From the NCBI RefSeq assembly GCF_017591425.1, contig NW_024467083.1:14127001-14191000 (forward strand): 64,000 bases of DNA. The letters run 5' to 3'. Numbering within the stretch: the first letter of the stretch is position 1; each line of letters starts with the position of its first letter. A model generated the notes under the pieces. It was not told where the DNA came from, searched no databases, and saw only the letters and a list, made by a program, of their open reading frames with translations. The DNA is from Ochotona curzoniae. Lineage: Eukaryota > Chordata > Mammalia > Lagomorpha > Ochotonidae. Positions 45,645-57,165 of the stretch are shown here, piece after piece. The position numbers and the translations under genes were made by a program.

Positions 45645-45945
45645 ACACGTGCTGGACCTATGTGCTGAGATGCCAGTTAAGATGAGATTCTCCCACATCA
45701 TAGTAATTGAGTTTCTTACACACCTGTGACTCCTGACTACAGTTTTCTACAAAAGCAGACCCTGGAAGGCACAGGTGGTGACTCAAATAATTTATTTATG
45801 CCAACCAATGAATTTCCTGGCACCTGGCTTCAGCCGAACTATGTATTTGAGATCAAAGAAAGTTACTGATTAAACACTGAAATAGAACTTCTGACTCTTT
45901 CTATCTCTCTCTTTCACTGTATCTCGCTAAAAATTAACATTTTTA
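45645..45945 (+). repeat. Old CSINE3-like element, plus strand
   Basis: GAGATGCCAGTTAAGATGAG, AAAGCAGACCCTGGAAGGCA with CAGGTGGTGACTCAAATAAT, and CTGGCACCTGGCTTCAGCCG follow the older lagomorph SINE that carries GCAGACCCTGGGAGGCAGCGGTGATGGCTCAAGTA. The 3' end is a TCTCTCTCTTTCACTG tract. Confidence 0.75.
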
Positions 45946-45955
45946 ATTTTATTTT

Positions 45956-46325
45956 ACTTTTTAATTTTATTTTTTTTATTTTTTTTAAGATTTATTTTTA
46001 TTATTTTTTCATTGGAAAGGCGGATATACAGAGAGGAGAGACAGAGAGGAAGATCTTCCGTCCGATGATTCACTCCCCAAGTGAGCACAACGGCCGAAGC
46101 TATGCCAATCGGAAGCCAGGAGCCTCTTCTGGGTCTCCCACGCGGGTGCAGGGTCCCAAAGCTTTGGGCCGTCCTCGACTGCTTTCCCAGGCCACAGGCA
46201 GGGAGCTGGAAGGGAAGCGTGGCTGCTGGGATAGAACAGACGCCCATATGGGATCCCTGGAGTGCAAGGCGAGGACCTTAACCACTTGCACCACCGTGCC
46301 GGGCCCACTTCTTAATTTTATTTTT
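45956..46325 (-). repeat. Very young CSINE with long target duplication
   Basis: The body (about 45975-46306) closely matches the copy at 34731-35088, including the shared left end TTATTATTTTTTCATTGGAA then AGGCGGATATACAG. The flanks ACTTTTTAATTTTATTTTT (from 45956) and ACTTCTTAATTTTATTTTT (from 46307) are target duplications with one mismatch. Frames of 64-99 codons inside are artefacts. Confidence 0.94.
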
Positions 46326-46409
46326 AATTTCTTAAAAATGATTCCACTATTTTAAGCGCAGACATTGTGGTTATGATCTTGGTTGAAACTCCTCTGCACT
46401 GAGTCAAAG

Positions 46410-46640
46410 ACTTTGGGTTGTAACTTCTGATTCAACTTTCGTGATATTGCAGAATGTGGGGGGGTGCAGTGGTGTCCCCCATAACTGAGTCCTGCAACCC
46501 ATGTATCATATAAGGAGCGGACTGCTGACTCCCTGGCTCCTGGGTTTCTGGCCTGGCATTTCAACAGTGAACCAGCAGATGAAAATTTCCTCCTCCTTTG
46601 TCTCTTTGTCTTTTTCTTCCCAGAAAGCATTTAAAAATAG
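46410..46640 (+). repeat. Old CSINE3-like element, plus strand
   Basis: GGGTTGTAACTTCTGATTCA, GCTGACTCCCTGGCTCCTGG and GTGAACCAGCAGATGAAAAT, then CTTTGTCTCTTTGTC, give SINE order. The head is lost. Confidence 0.65.
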
Positions 46641-46651
46641 GTATAAAAATG

Positions 46652-46951
46652 AATGAAGTAGGGCCCGGCACGGTGGCCTAGCGGCTAAAGTCCTCGCCTT
46701 GAACATGCCAGGATTCCATATGGTTGCCAGTTCTAATTCCAGCGACCCCACTTCTCATCCAGCTCCCTTCTTCTGGCCTGGGAAAGCATTCGAGGACGGC
46801 CCAAAGCCTTGGGACCCTGCACCCGCGTGGGAGATCTGGAAATAAGTTCCTTGCGGTTACTTGGGGAGTGAGTCATCAGACAGAAGATCTTTCTCTCTAT
46901 CTCTCCTCCTCTATGCCATAAAAATAAATAAATCTTAAAAAAAATGAAGTA
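46652..46951 (+). repeat. Young full-length CSINE with target duplication
   Basis: The head is consensus-like: GGGCCCGGCACGGTGGCCTA, then GCGGCTAAAGTCCTCGCC. The middle has a deletion near TAAGTTCCTTGCGGTTACTT. The tail is AAAATAAATAAATCTT plus A run. AATGAAGTA on both sides (46652-46660 and 46943-46951) is the target duplication. Confidence 0.95.
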
Positions 46952-46978
46952 AGTAAAAAAAAAAAATTGAATGAATTA

Positions 46979-47289
46979 TGAGCCCAGCACGTAAGTCTTG
47001 TGGCTTGCATGCATTGAGATCCCTTGTGGACACTGGTTCTAATCACCCGGCTCAAATTCCAATCTGGCTTCATGCTTATGCTCTGGGAAAACAGTAAATA
47101 ATGTCCCAAAGCCTTGGAACCCAGCACCAGTGTGGGAGACCTAGAACAGGCTCCTGGCTTATGGCTTTGGATGAATGCAGTTGCAGTGATTACGGCCACT
47201 TGGGAAGTGAACCAGAAGATTAAAGATTTTTCTCTGTATTTCTTCTCTCTGTATATCTGCCTATCCAATAAAAACAAATAAATCTTTTT
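46979..47289 (+). repeat. CSINE, plus strand, third of a tight cluster
   Basis: GAGCCCAGCACGTAAGTCTT, CACTGGTTCTAATCACCCGG, GTGTGGGAGACCTAGAACAG and CCAATAAAAACAAATAAATC mark a full copy. It starts within 30 bases of the preceding SINE tail. The 126-codon minus frame 46897-47277 is a shadow. Confidence 0.9.
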
Positions 47290-49895
47290 TTAATTAATGA
47301 AGTAATTATATATATATGTATATGTATTTGTACTACATATAAGTTGTATATTTTTATTGTTTTCTATTAGCATTAATTTTACCTACATTTATTTTAAAGC
47401 TGCCATTAAACAAAATAAAAATAAAATAAGATTCATTTAAAACAGCTTTAACTTCAAACATCTTTAGCTAATGAAAAAAACAGTTTTGAGAGAAACAGAA
47501 AATCAGGAAAGGGAAAGTCTATGTATCAGTTTTGTTCCCACGCTTTGTTCAGCTCTCTAGTTCATCTCTTCATGTTTTCCTGTGACTCAGATCCTCTGAA
47601 TAACATAGGTGGCCAAGCATGACATAGCTCACAAGGAAATACTTTCAAGCTTAGGAAATGTAGCTATATCAATATGTTCGTGTTCTAGAAAAAAATTGGT
47701 AATCCTTTCATTGTTCTGGTTGATTTTATTTTTAGTAGGTTCACTTTTAGAATATGAAACCACTAAAATAAAGTTTCATAAGTACATTATAAAAAGTACT
47801 GACTCCCAGAATATTTCTGTTTTAATTTTTTTTCTAAGAGGTAAAATATTAAAATTTAGCAATCTCACAAAGTAACACTCAAGTTGCAGAATACCTAGGA
47901 CAAGTTGCCAGACAAATATGTCCTATTTTTGTCTTTAATTGCAAATGTAGGAAGAAACGGCGTGTGACACATCTACAGGCTAGACGATGCAAGGGGGACA
48001 AGTGCACTTCCACATACTTCACGCGATTAGCTCAGTTTTGTGTGGGGACTGTGTGCAGGAGAAACTCAATGTATTCATGATTCATGGTAACTGTTCAAGT
48101 CGTCTGGCTCCGCATCAACATTCCGATATCAGGAAGACAACAAAGTTATCCTAAGTGACATGCTTCGTTTCTTTCATTTTTTTCCTATCAGAAAATATTT
48201 TTCATATACCATTTTGGAAACTCATTATTTACTACAATACATTGTTAAAATGCTATTTTTAAATGTTTCAGTTTTTAAATAATCAAAATCCATCTCAGCT
48301 AAAAAAATGAAAGTTAAGTGAAATAAGTGAATGACTTATGACATTATTCACATATGCACATGTGTATTAGCTGCAAAAGCATCATATTTTATTAAGAAAT
48401 GCAGTTTTTATGTACCTTATACTATAGTGTGATTTAAATTATTCTTCTAGTCTGATATCATAAGGCATTCCAATTCCCAAAGCTTTGACATCTGTGCTCT
48501 TTGCAAACCTTTGCCCAATGTTTTTATTAACTCAATTTAATGGAACCCTTTTTTATGGTGACCTTAAGAATTTAATAACTCCTCAATGCAAGGACAATAC
48601 CACCTGCAGGCTCCACGGGGATTAAACTGTGATCGTTCAATATGTCTGCTGGAACACATTAAAGAATGGGAGAGGGGAGAAGCAGTCACACACATCAGTC
48701 ACTTCCCTATAACCAAGGAGTACTGAAGCCATTTATGACGGTCAATCGCAGACACATGTAGGAAAAGTTGGTGGTAGCTGAGGTACTGTGCAGCTTGTCT
48801 GCAGCTTTTCAGTAATTTAAATCTAACTTGGATTGTGTCAGATCTGCTTGCAATCTTCAATTCCAAAATGTCTCTCTTCCTGACAGACATATTGCATATC
48901 TTATGGATATGATCAATACATTCGTAGTCAACAACCTGACGCTAGCTCATGAATTAATCCCTTTCTGTCAGCAGAACAGTTTCCGGTCTTTTGTAAACTC
49001 ATTCCCTTAGTATAGATGAGACTGGCTTAATCCAATTAAGATAAAATTAACTTTTTTCTCCTTGTAGTGCTCTGTCTATGGTAATTTAAATCTCTGAGGA
49101 CAGATGCTCCAAGCAAATAATTTTATGCTTGACCTTTCAAGTGTGAGATTAAAGTGATACAGATATTCACATGGGGAGTCAATGAGCTGTCTCTCTATTT
49201 TCATCTTTTTTTTTTTTTCACTTTCCATTAGGGATCGGAAAAATTCACTTGAACACCAAAGATTACCAAATGACAGTGATACATGCATTTGGAATGTAAA
49301 GAGAACTTACCACTTTAACTTGGCACTTAGTACATGCAGTGCATTTATCATTTAGAAAGGTAAATTGATAATAAGTGGTCAAGGGACTGTAAGCATTATT
49401 GTGTTTTTGAAAAGCAAAAGATGCTTTTACAGTCTATAATATGCAAAACTAATAATTTATACTCCTAGTGCTTATGTGTCCCGTCATTATCTGCTAGAAG
49501 AAGTAACACCAATTGGAAAGATTATATCTATTTCAGCAAAATATTTACGATAAGCTCTTTATGTGGCTTGACCACCATAAAAGCCATACTAGGATAATAC
49601 AACTAGATTCATACCCAGAATCCAGCATGCATTGCTTCGAGGTTTACTGACTATATTTTCCAGGCTTGCATGGCAATCTACAAGCTAACATATGAAAGAC
49701 AGTTAATATTTTATGCAAATGTAGCTCCATCACATGCTCTGCCCTTCTTCATGTAGCTTATCTCTGCTCTTATGCATACCTTGTATTTGATGTCTATCCA
49801 CCGAGTTGTTTTTACTTTCCATAGCAAGCCTCTTCTGAGGAAAAGAAAATTGACATGTCAATTCCATTTCTGTATCAGTAAGAAAAGATATATTG
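47290..49895. other. Unassigned DNA, mostly AT-rich
   Basis: A (TA)n tract lies at about 47307-47330. The stretches 47940-48130 and 48690-49010 are less AT-rich and repeat-free, with several CpG in the first. They are the best candidates here for conserved noncoding DNA, but only alignment could show it. No exon is supported. Confidence 0.4.
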
Positions 49896-50200
49896 CCTCG
49901 GTCCTGGAGCAATGGCTTAGTGGTTAAAGTCTTCACCTTGAACACGTCAGGATCCCATATGGGCACAGGTTCTAATGCCACAGCTCTGCTTCCCATCCAG
50001 CTCCCTGCCTGCTGCCTGAGAAAGCAGTTGAAGATGGCCCAAAGCCTTGGGACCCTCTACCCTGGCAGGAGACCTGGATGAAGCTCCTGGCTCTTGGCTT
50101 CAGATTGCCATAACTCCAGCCATTGTGGCTACTTGGGGAGAGAATCATTGGACAGAAGATCTTCCTCTTTGTCCCTCCTCCTCTCTGGATATCTGACATA
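49896..50200 (+). repeat. Young-type CSINE lacking an A-rich tail
   Basis: CCTCGGTCCTGGAGCAATGG, GATCCCATATGGGCACAGGT then TCTAATGCC, and GAATCATTGGACAGAAGATC are in place. The copy ends at CTCTCTGGATATCTGACAT with no AATAAAAATAAATCTT tail. The tail has been deleted, or the copy moved here as part of other DNA. Confidence 0.9.
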
Positions 50201-50519
50201 CTGTCTCTATATTACTGCATGAGAATCGCCAGCAACGGAGAAGCATCACCAAGGAAGGAGTAGAAATGTTTTTTACTTCAACAAATTTCTTTTACTGAGG
50301 TTTGTACACACCTGGCAGTTATAAGGACTAGTAAGAGAGATAGAGGAGGAGAATATCATTATATTTTAAAAATTTTATCTAAAAATAACATTTTTATCTG
50401 TTAAAAACTAAGCAAAACTAAAAATTAAAATAAATATAATGTTTCTATCAGTAGAGGAAGAAAATAGGGTGGGTCCCCTAAGACTATGCCAATTATTTTA
50501 CATACTATGCTTTGTTTCT
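50201..50519. other. AT-rich DNA, nothing recognised
   Basis: A short linker of A-rich sequence with no feature I can support. Confidence 0.5.
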
Positions 50520-50803
50520 TTGTGTTTACTTGAAAGCCATGTAGACAGGGCAGGCTCCTAATTGCTGATTTACTTCTCCAATAGAAAGGCTTGAAGTGGC
50601 TGGGCTGATGCTGGAAGATAAAGTCACCAGTAAGGTTTCTCCAGTGGTTACCAGGGACTCAGTAATTGCTTGAGCAATCACCGCTACTTTCCAAACACTG
50701 GAACTGCCTGGAATCTGGGGTTTAGGCATCAAAACCAGGTACTCCTATGTGGAATGCAAGCTACTGAAACCAGTGTCTTCATCATTAGGCTAAATACTCA
50801 CTG
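50520..50803 (-). repeat. Old CSINE3-like element, minus strand
   Basis: GTGTTTACTTGAAAGCCATG, TGGCTGGGCTGATGCTGGAA, TTACCAGGGACTCAGTAATT and CATCATTAGGCTAAATACTC follow the older SINE in reverse at low identity. Confidence 0.6.
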
Positions 50804-51397
50804 TGTTAAATGTATTTTATTCATCTAGGAAATGTCAACATATAGAAAATCAATCCCTTCATTTTAAGTTGTTTCAGTAAAAATAGCAAGCAATCTAGAT
50901 TTTAGTAACAAAATGTATTATCTAACCAAGTTGTTACACTAGCTTCTCAATTAGTGTACTCAAACTTTACTGCAATTCTGTATTTTAGTTTAATTCTTTT
51001 TTAAGCACAAATTTGATTGCTAGAGCTTGTAAGTTGGTATTTGTGGCTTATTTATTGTTTCTTTATCACTTATTTATGTAAGATGAACAAATTTCAAGAA
51101 CATCACAATATCGTATTAAGAGTTTAGAAATATTTTACCCCTTGCTGTATCTTCATTCTGTACTTTGTTATTTTTTTTCCTTTTCATTTTTACAATGGCA
51201 CACTCATTTCACTGCAATAAAAAGCTTCACACTCTGTCCATCAAGTTAAGAGTTCAACACAGAGAAAGTGGGCTGGGGGAACTACTATTCCTCATACAAA
51301 CAGGCAAAGGATGTAGAGTAATCAAATTTCAAAATGTCAGTCTCACTCATGTGGATAACATTTTCTTGCTTACTCGGTGTAAGCTACCACAGGTTAG
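50804..51397. other. AT-rich DNA, nothing recognised
   Basis: No repeat or coding signal. The 125-codon frame 51165-51542 runs out of this stretch into a SINE and has no recognisable domain. Confidence 0.45.
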
Positions 51398-51436
51398 GGA
51401 AAATGCAAGGACTTTATCCACTAGGTTACCACACAG
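51398..51436 (-). repeat. CSINE head fragment, minus strand
   Basis: GGGAAAATGCAAGGACTTTA then TCCACTAGGTTACCACAC matches the complement of the SINE head. Only about 39 bases remain, just left of another SINE. Confidence 0.6.
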
Positions 51437-51462
51437 AGATCAACTTTTAGTTTGTTTGTTTT

Positions 51463-51782
51463 CAAGATTTATTTTATTTTTATTGGAAAGTCAGATATAC
51501 AGAGAGGAGGAGAGACAGAGAGGAAGATCTTCCATCCACTGATTCACTCCCGAAGTGGCTGCAACAGTCAATGTTGAGCCAATCCAAAGCCAGGAGGCAG
51601 AAGAGTCTTCCAGGTTTTCTACATTGGCGTAGGGTCCCAAAGATTTGTGACATCTTCTACTGCTTTCCCAGATCAGAAGCAGAGAGCTTGATGCAAAATG
51701 GAACAGGCAGAAAGTGAACCAGCGCGTGTATGAGATCTAGGCACATGCAAGAAAGTGATGTAGTCATTAGGCTATAGAGCCC
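51463..51782 (-). repeat. Young-type CSINE, minus strand
   Basis: AAGATTTATTTTATTTTTAT, AGAGACAGAGAGGAAGATCT, GAGCCAATCCAAAGCCAGGA and the head complement ATTAGGCTATAGAGCCCG give a full copy. The B-box region is altered (GCGTGTATGAGATCTAGG). Confidence 0.9.
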
Positions 51783-51999
51783 GATCACAAACTTAACTTT
51801 TGATAATAATAATGGCAACCCCCCCCAAGCCCCAAAATAAAATGTCATCTTACAGAGTTAGATGAAAAGGCTTCTGACTAAACTCTTTATGTCAGAAAAG
51901 CTGTGCTAAAAAAAAAAAAGGGAACTTGAAATTTTGTAATTTTAATCAATAAATTTGGAAAATAAAATTAAATCAGCCTATTAGTTCTTTGTACATCTA

Positions 52000-52110
52000 T
52001 GTTTATAACTGAACAGTTCACATGATATTGCCATAAATATTCATCAACAAATTACAAAGAAATGTGGAATAGTAATCAGCTACCAAGAAAGAATAAAACC
52101 ATGTCAGGCA
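52000..52110 (+). repeat. Probable LINE-1 3' fragment
   Basis: ATTGCCATAAATATTCATCA with GAAATGTGGAATAGTAATCA and GCTACCAAGAAAGAATAAAA resembles the L1 segment that reads CATCAACAGATGAATGG...GGAATACTATTCAGCCATAAAAAAGAATGAAA. It is short and decayed. Confidence 0.45.
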
Positions 52111-52329
52111 TGTTGGGATTTATATTTATATGCAGATTTTTGGGTAAAAGTTAGATATTACTCTTATTTCATTTTTACTGTGGCAAAACATATTTAACCC
52201 CAATAAATGCTGAATCCTTAACACATTCCTTGGTGAGTTTACCAAATCCAAGACTTCGAATACTTATTTTTAAAAGTATCTTTAAAAATAATTTAAAAAG
52301 CTGAATGATGTAAAAATGGAAAGATAGAA

Positions 52330-52562
52330 TGAGAAATAGATCTATGCTATACTAATTTAGCCTGAAATGGCCAAAATTGTCAGAGTTGGCCCAGGCTAAA
52401 GTGAGGAGTTCAGAATTCCATCATGGTCTCTGATACCTGGGCCTGTTCTACTGCCTTTCTGTGTTAATTAGCAGGATTTGGAATCGGAGTACATGGGACT
52501 GCAACTCGACTCTTTTGTGGGATGTAGAATCACGAATGACATTCTAACACATCGTGCCAAAA
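52330..52562 (-). repeat. Old CSINE fragment, minus strand
   Basis: GAAATGGCCAAAATTGTCAG, AGTTGGCCCAGGCTAAAGTG then AGGAGTTCAGAATTCC, and TAGCAGGATTTGGAATCGGA match the older SINE in reverse. The head end is ATTCTAACACATCGTGCC. Confidence 0.65.
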
Positions 52563-54999
52563 CTTTTGCCATAAGATTCTGTCTTTTCTCTTCTACTCCA
52601 TAGTACCCTCTAATATATATATATGATTAATCTGAATCAAATCAAAAGCCTTCTGCAGACTTCTAGAGATATGTGGAGAGTTTTGAAACCTGTGGTTATA
52701 TTTGAATAATAACGTGTTGCTTCAGGTTAAAAATAGTACTGAGCTAAAATTTTAAAGAAAAAAAAGTAGTTTCCATTCATTCCTCAACATTTTTCTTGGA
52801 AAATGGACACATCCACAAATAACACTTGCCTGCTTCATTTTCTCTCTGTGTGTTGGAGCACAGTAATGGAAACTGGTTTTTGCAGCAGCAATCGAGACTA
52901 TAAGAGACCCTCCTTTTTCAATGGTATAAAAATCTCTGAGATGAGGTACCTCCTAGTGATAATTAAGAGTGTGAAACAGTATAATTTTGCAACTAAGAGA
53001 GGATCCTGGGGTTTTGCCTGTAAGTCGTGAATCTCTGCTTGCCTATTTCTGTCATCTTCTGTATCACACACTATTAAACTATTCGGTGCAATGGGTAATG
53101 GAGCCCTGTTTCCATTTCCATCATCTGATCCTATGTAATTCCTGCACAAATATTTGGTGAGAGCCTCAGGGACATAGGCCACATGCAGAATATGCTTACC
53201 GCCTCTGAACCTACCAAGGTGCCCATTCTCTGTGCTTTTAACTTCTTGAACTTCCTCATTGTCTTGCCACATCAGTTTTCCATTTAAACCCATTTTTGAA
53301 ATAGCTTTTGAGTATTCTTAGATACTTCCAGCAGCTCAGTTGAAATTGCTATATAAAGACATATGGAAATCATAATTGCAGAAAACAATATTTTTATCTG
53401 TTCAGCAATAAGAGATTAAAATTAATTAATAAAATCTGAATGTTAATCTGGTTCTCACTGCAGATGTCACTATTACTACTCCAACACAAACACATGCGTG
53501 CGGGCACACATGTTTTGGAAAGCTGAGAGTGTTTCAAGGGCAAATGTGATGTGTACACATTCAGAAAGGATAACATAAGAAAATTCCAGGGAACCACAAG
53601 GAAAGTTAATCATATGTATTTAGTTTTGGCTCAATCTCCCCTGACATGCTTGCGAAAAGAAACATCATGATTTGATCTAATATGTATTATTGGCTGGGCT
53701 ATGTCTCCTTGGCAAAAAGGAAAAAAAAAGTGAGGGGAGGAGATAAACATCATATTACGCCTGTGAAACTCCTGACTTGGCTTCTTTTTAATTGGCACCG
53801 GCCCCTGTTCTGGTCGTGGGTGGCAAGACCTGAGCGTGTGCTTTATAGCTGAGTTGCAATGACCAGCTATCCTCCTTCAAAAGGATTCTAAACCTCATTT
53901 CTGAGCTTAGGAAATGTTAGTTGGTCTCATTTGTAGAAAACTTACAAGCAAACCTTTCACCTGGAGCCAGATAAAAGACAGCTTCATGTAGAGAAATCAT
54001 CTAAGGGACCAGACAAGGAGACAGTTGGAGATGGACTATTAAAAACTGGTTCTCTTGGTTCTAAGAAGTTAAGAGGGATAAAAATTTCAATGTGGAGCAC
54101 AGAAAGGGTGAAATAAGGGCACACAATCTGGTGATTTCTTTTCTTTGGTTCTGTGCCCTTAGAGTGAGCTGAAGAGGCTGTTTTCTTCTCTACGGAAAAT
54201 AATCCTGTGAACTGACCTGAATGATAGAAATGTTTCAAAAAGGGCAGAATTTTTGAAATATGAATAACTTAATAGAATGTCCTGAAAAAAAAAGTTTGCA
54301 AACTATTCAGGAGGATTGGATTAAACTCAAGCTTTTTAATTTAAAACAAAATGCAGTGGATAAACTTCTGCTTCAGGTTTGCTTGATAGTGAAATGGGCA
54401 GAGTGATCACTGCTACTAGAGATCCTGAACCAGCAGTTCCTTCAGAGTTATTTTTTATAATATTATTAAATAAATATAAGTAGGTATAATATAAGTAATA
54501 GCTGGGTAGGCATAGAGACAATTTAACTAATATAACCTGAGGTTTTTTCTAATTACTGTACCTGCTCTAACAATTTCCTTGTAAGTTGAAGTTAGGATTT
54601 TTCTTTTAATAGCATTTTTCCCATTCCTTATAACCTCCATGTTACATAGGACTATAGGAGACTTAACAAAAATCTGGTTTTAACTCAGCATTTATTGCAG
54701 AAAAGTTTGCTGGACAAAGGTTGGAAGTGTGTAAATACCCTCAAAAGAATAAATCGCTCAGATGTCCCTTTATTTGCTTCTCAGTGCCTTTGATAATGGG
54801 AGGAATAGGAGCTTCAGAACAATGCTTTTGCCATGCTGAAATTCATGATCCATGCCCCTTGCAAAAATTCTACAACTGGGGAAGCTGAGCATAATCTGAA
54901 AGTGGAGTATCTGTATCCTTTGCCTGGAGGCTCTACCTCTGCAATGATAAGTCAAGTGAAATTTCCTCTTTTTAGTTTTGTTTTGTTGTGTTGTTTTTT
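52563..54999. other. Unassigned DNA with a 131-codon minus-strand frame
   Basis: No repeat family was recognised over about 2.4 kb. The minus-strand frame 53293-52898 is mostly polar with a balanced amino-acid mix over its first 105 residues. It looks more protein-like than other frames here, but I know no family for it. No splice sites, promoter or poly(A) tract support it, so I leave it as an open question and not as a gene. The stretch 53750-53870 is GC-richer. Confidence 0.35.
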
Positions 55000-55002
55000 T
55001 TC

Positions 55003-55125
55003 AAGATTTAAAAAATTTCTTTGAAAGGTAGACTTACAGAAAACAAAACAAAAAGCAGAGAGGCCTTCCATCCAATGTCTCATTCTACAAAATGCAGGAA
55101 TGACCAAAGCTTTGCTAGAAGCCAG
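55003..55125 (-). repeat. Old CSINE, 3' half, split by an L1 insertion
   Basis: TTTTTTCAAGATTTAAAAAA, GAAAGGTAGACTTACAGAAA and GAGAGGCCTTCCATCCAATG then TCTCATTC match the 3' half of the C-repeat in reverse. It stops at AGAAGCCAG, and the same element resumes at 57159 beyond the L1. Confidence 0.82.
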
Positions 55126-57165
55126 TTTTTTTTTTTTTAAATTAATTACATTGCATTATGTGACACAGTTTTATAGGCTTTGGGATTCCCCCCACCCCTT
55201 CCCATACCCCCCACAGTGTATTCCTCCACCTTGTTGCATTACTACAGTTCAAATTCAGTTGAGATTCATTCATTGCAAGCATATACCAAGCATAGAGTCC
55301 AGTATCTTATTGTCCAGATAAGTTCAACGGTTTCTTGGGGAGACCATCTCTGGTCTGAAGGTAAAGCCTCAGAGTATCATCCCGATCAATTAAAAGCCCC
55401 AACATTTCATAGCAAGAATTTATAACGTTATGCAATTAATTGACATGGTATTGAGTAACCAATATGCTAAAAAAAAATGCAAGTTCTTAACCACATCCTG
55501 TGACTTCTTCATTGACATTTCAATTTTAGTTTATATACAGCCGGGTTCTATACACCATAAAATGGCTATTGATTACTATTCAACTGTCTCATGTCTATTT
55601 TCATTTTAGCATTTAGCAGGTTATAGCGTTGAAGCACGATTTTGCTGAACCTGGCTGTTTTTTGGGTAGTCTAAACCGGCTTATAACTCTAACAAGACAT
55701 GTGTCAACAGTTTAGGTGCAGAACATTTTTAGGAGGGGTGTGCAGAGAAATCTTCAATACCGTAGTGAGGAGTAACTAATCTTTGTGTCCCACTTAGTGA
55801 GGTATAAGTGAATCCACGCTGACCTTTTCCTGTCTGATTCTAAGCTTTCCTTGTTGTTCTCTGCCTTTCTATTCTAGATTTTTTGTTTGTTTGTTTGTTT
55901 GTTTTGAGGGGTTTACGGAGTGATCCTGATGGTCATTGCAAGAGAGGGTGGGGACCCAAAGTTGGAACCAAGCAAGGACCAGAGAAAGCTCCCCTCCCCC
56001 TAGTCCCGAAGAAGTTTACTTTTCTTCTGTTTCTGCGGACCTCTCAGGGCTGCAGGCTGTTGTTCCGATGACCTTGGATCCTGCAAGGCAGGATTTGGAC
56101 TTCTTCCATCCCATGTGGTAGATCCAGATGGGGTGGATGACCTCAGAGTTCTCAGCCTCTGAAGGCACTCCAATTTCCCATGGTCTCCTTGGCAGTTGGG
56201 ATGTAGCCTTTGGTGCCTGTACTGATAGACCTTGGTGAGGATCTGGGAGTCTTCCTTACTCCACTGGGCACCCCCCACCCCCAGCTTCAAGCGCCTCACC
56301 TCCTGTCAAGAGGTTTTTAGGATCACTCCTGATTCCCCCCATATGCCTTTGTAGTTTTACTATTGTCTAATGCTGATTTGATTCTGTTTTCTACGAGTTA
56401 CCAGTTATGATCCTGATAGGTTATACTTCACGTCTTCTTCATACATTCTAGGGAGATGGAAGATTTCTCTGCTCTCCAGCCCCTTTATGGAATAACATAG
56501 GGTACCAAAAGTATATTCGGTTTTACACTTCTTTGCTGTAGATGATAAGCAGTCTGACTCACATTGATTGCTGGTTCATTGGTTACTTCACAATATCATA
56601 TTGCATGTGAGATACACTGTTTGAGGTTGAGATAATATTTCATTTTACAGGTACTATCTTTCATATTGACATCATTTCATCTTACATTAAGGCAAACATG
56701 TAGTATCTAAATTTTTGAGATTGGCTCATTTCCCTTAGCATTATGGTTTCCAGTTGGGCCCATTTGGTCACAAAAACTGCATTTTGTTTCTTTTATAATA
56801 GCTGAGTAGTATTCCATGGAGTAAATGAATCATAGCTTTCTTATACAGTCTTCTGTTGATGGGCATTTCAGTTGCTTCCATATTTTGGAATTGCTGATTG
56901 TGCTGCTGTGAACATAGGGGTGCATGTTGGTTTCTGGTGTAGCAGGTATTTTGGATATATTCCTAGGAGTGCTATTGCTGGATCATATGGTATGCAGATT
57001 TTCAGTTGTTTGAGTTTTCTCCATACTGATTTCCATAAAGGCTGTACCAACTTGCAGTCCCACCAGCAGTTGAGTAGGGTTCTCTTTTTCCCACATCCTC
57101 GCCAGCAAGTGTTGTTGGTGGTTTTTTTGTATGTGGGCCAATCTTACAGGCATTAGGTAAGCCAG
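55119..57165 (-). mobile_element. Young 5'-truncated LINE-1 inserted in a SINE
   Basis: The body is about 55126-57158 (2.03 kb) on the minus strand. A T run (poly(A) complement) is followed by a 1.2-kb 3' untranslated region, including a (GTTT)n tract at 55880-55903 and a GC-richer block at 55910-56310. The end of ORF2 lies in 56330-57158. The minus-strand translation near 57050 reads MVQPLWKSVWRKLKQLKI, with PYDPAIALLGIYPKYL close behind, the conserved late ORF2 signature. AAGCCAG (55119-55125 and 57159-57165) is duplicated at the target. The copy is truncated before the reverse transcriptase domain and cannot move itself. Frames on both strands here are L1 parts. Confidence 0.93.

Noticed and set aside
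46897..47277. 126-codon minus-strand frame
   Set aside because: It is antisense to a CSINE copy. Similar frames occur in other copies.
55910..56310. CpG island or exon in a GC-richer block
   Set aside because: The block is inside the 3' untranslated region of the young L1, and its overlapping frames on both strands are L1-derived.
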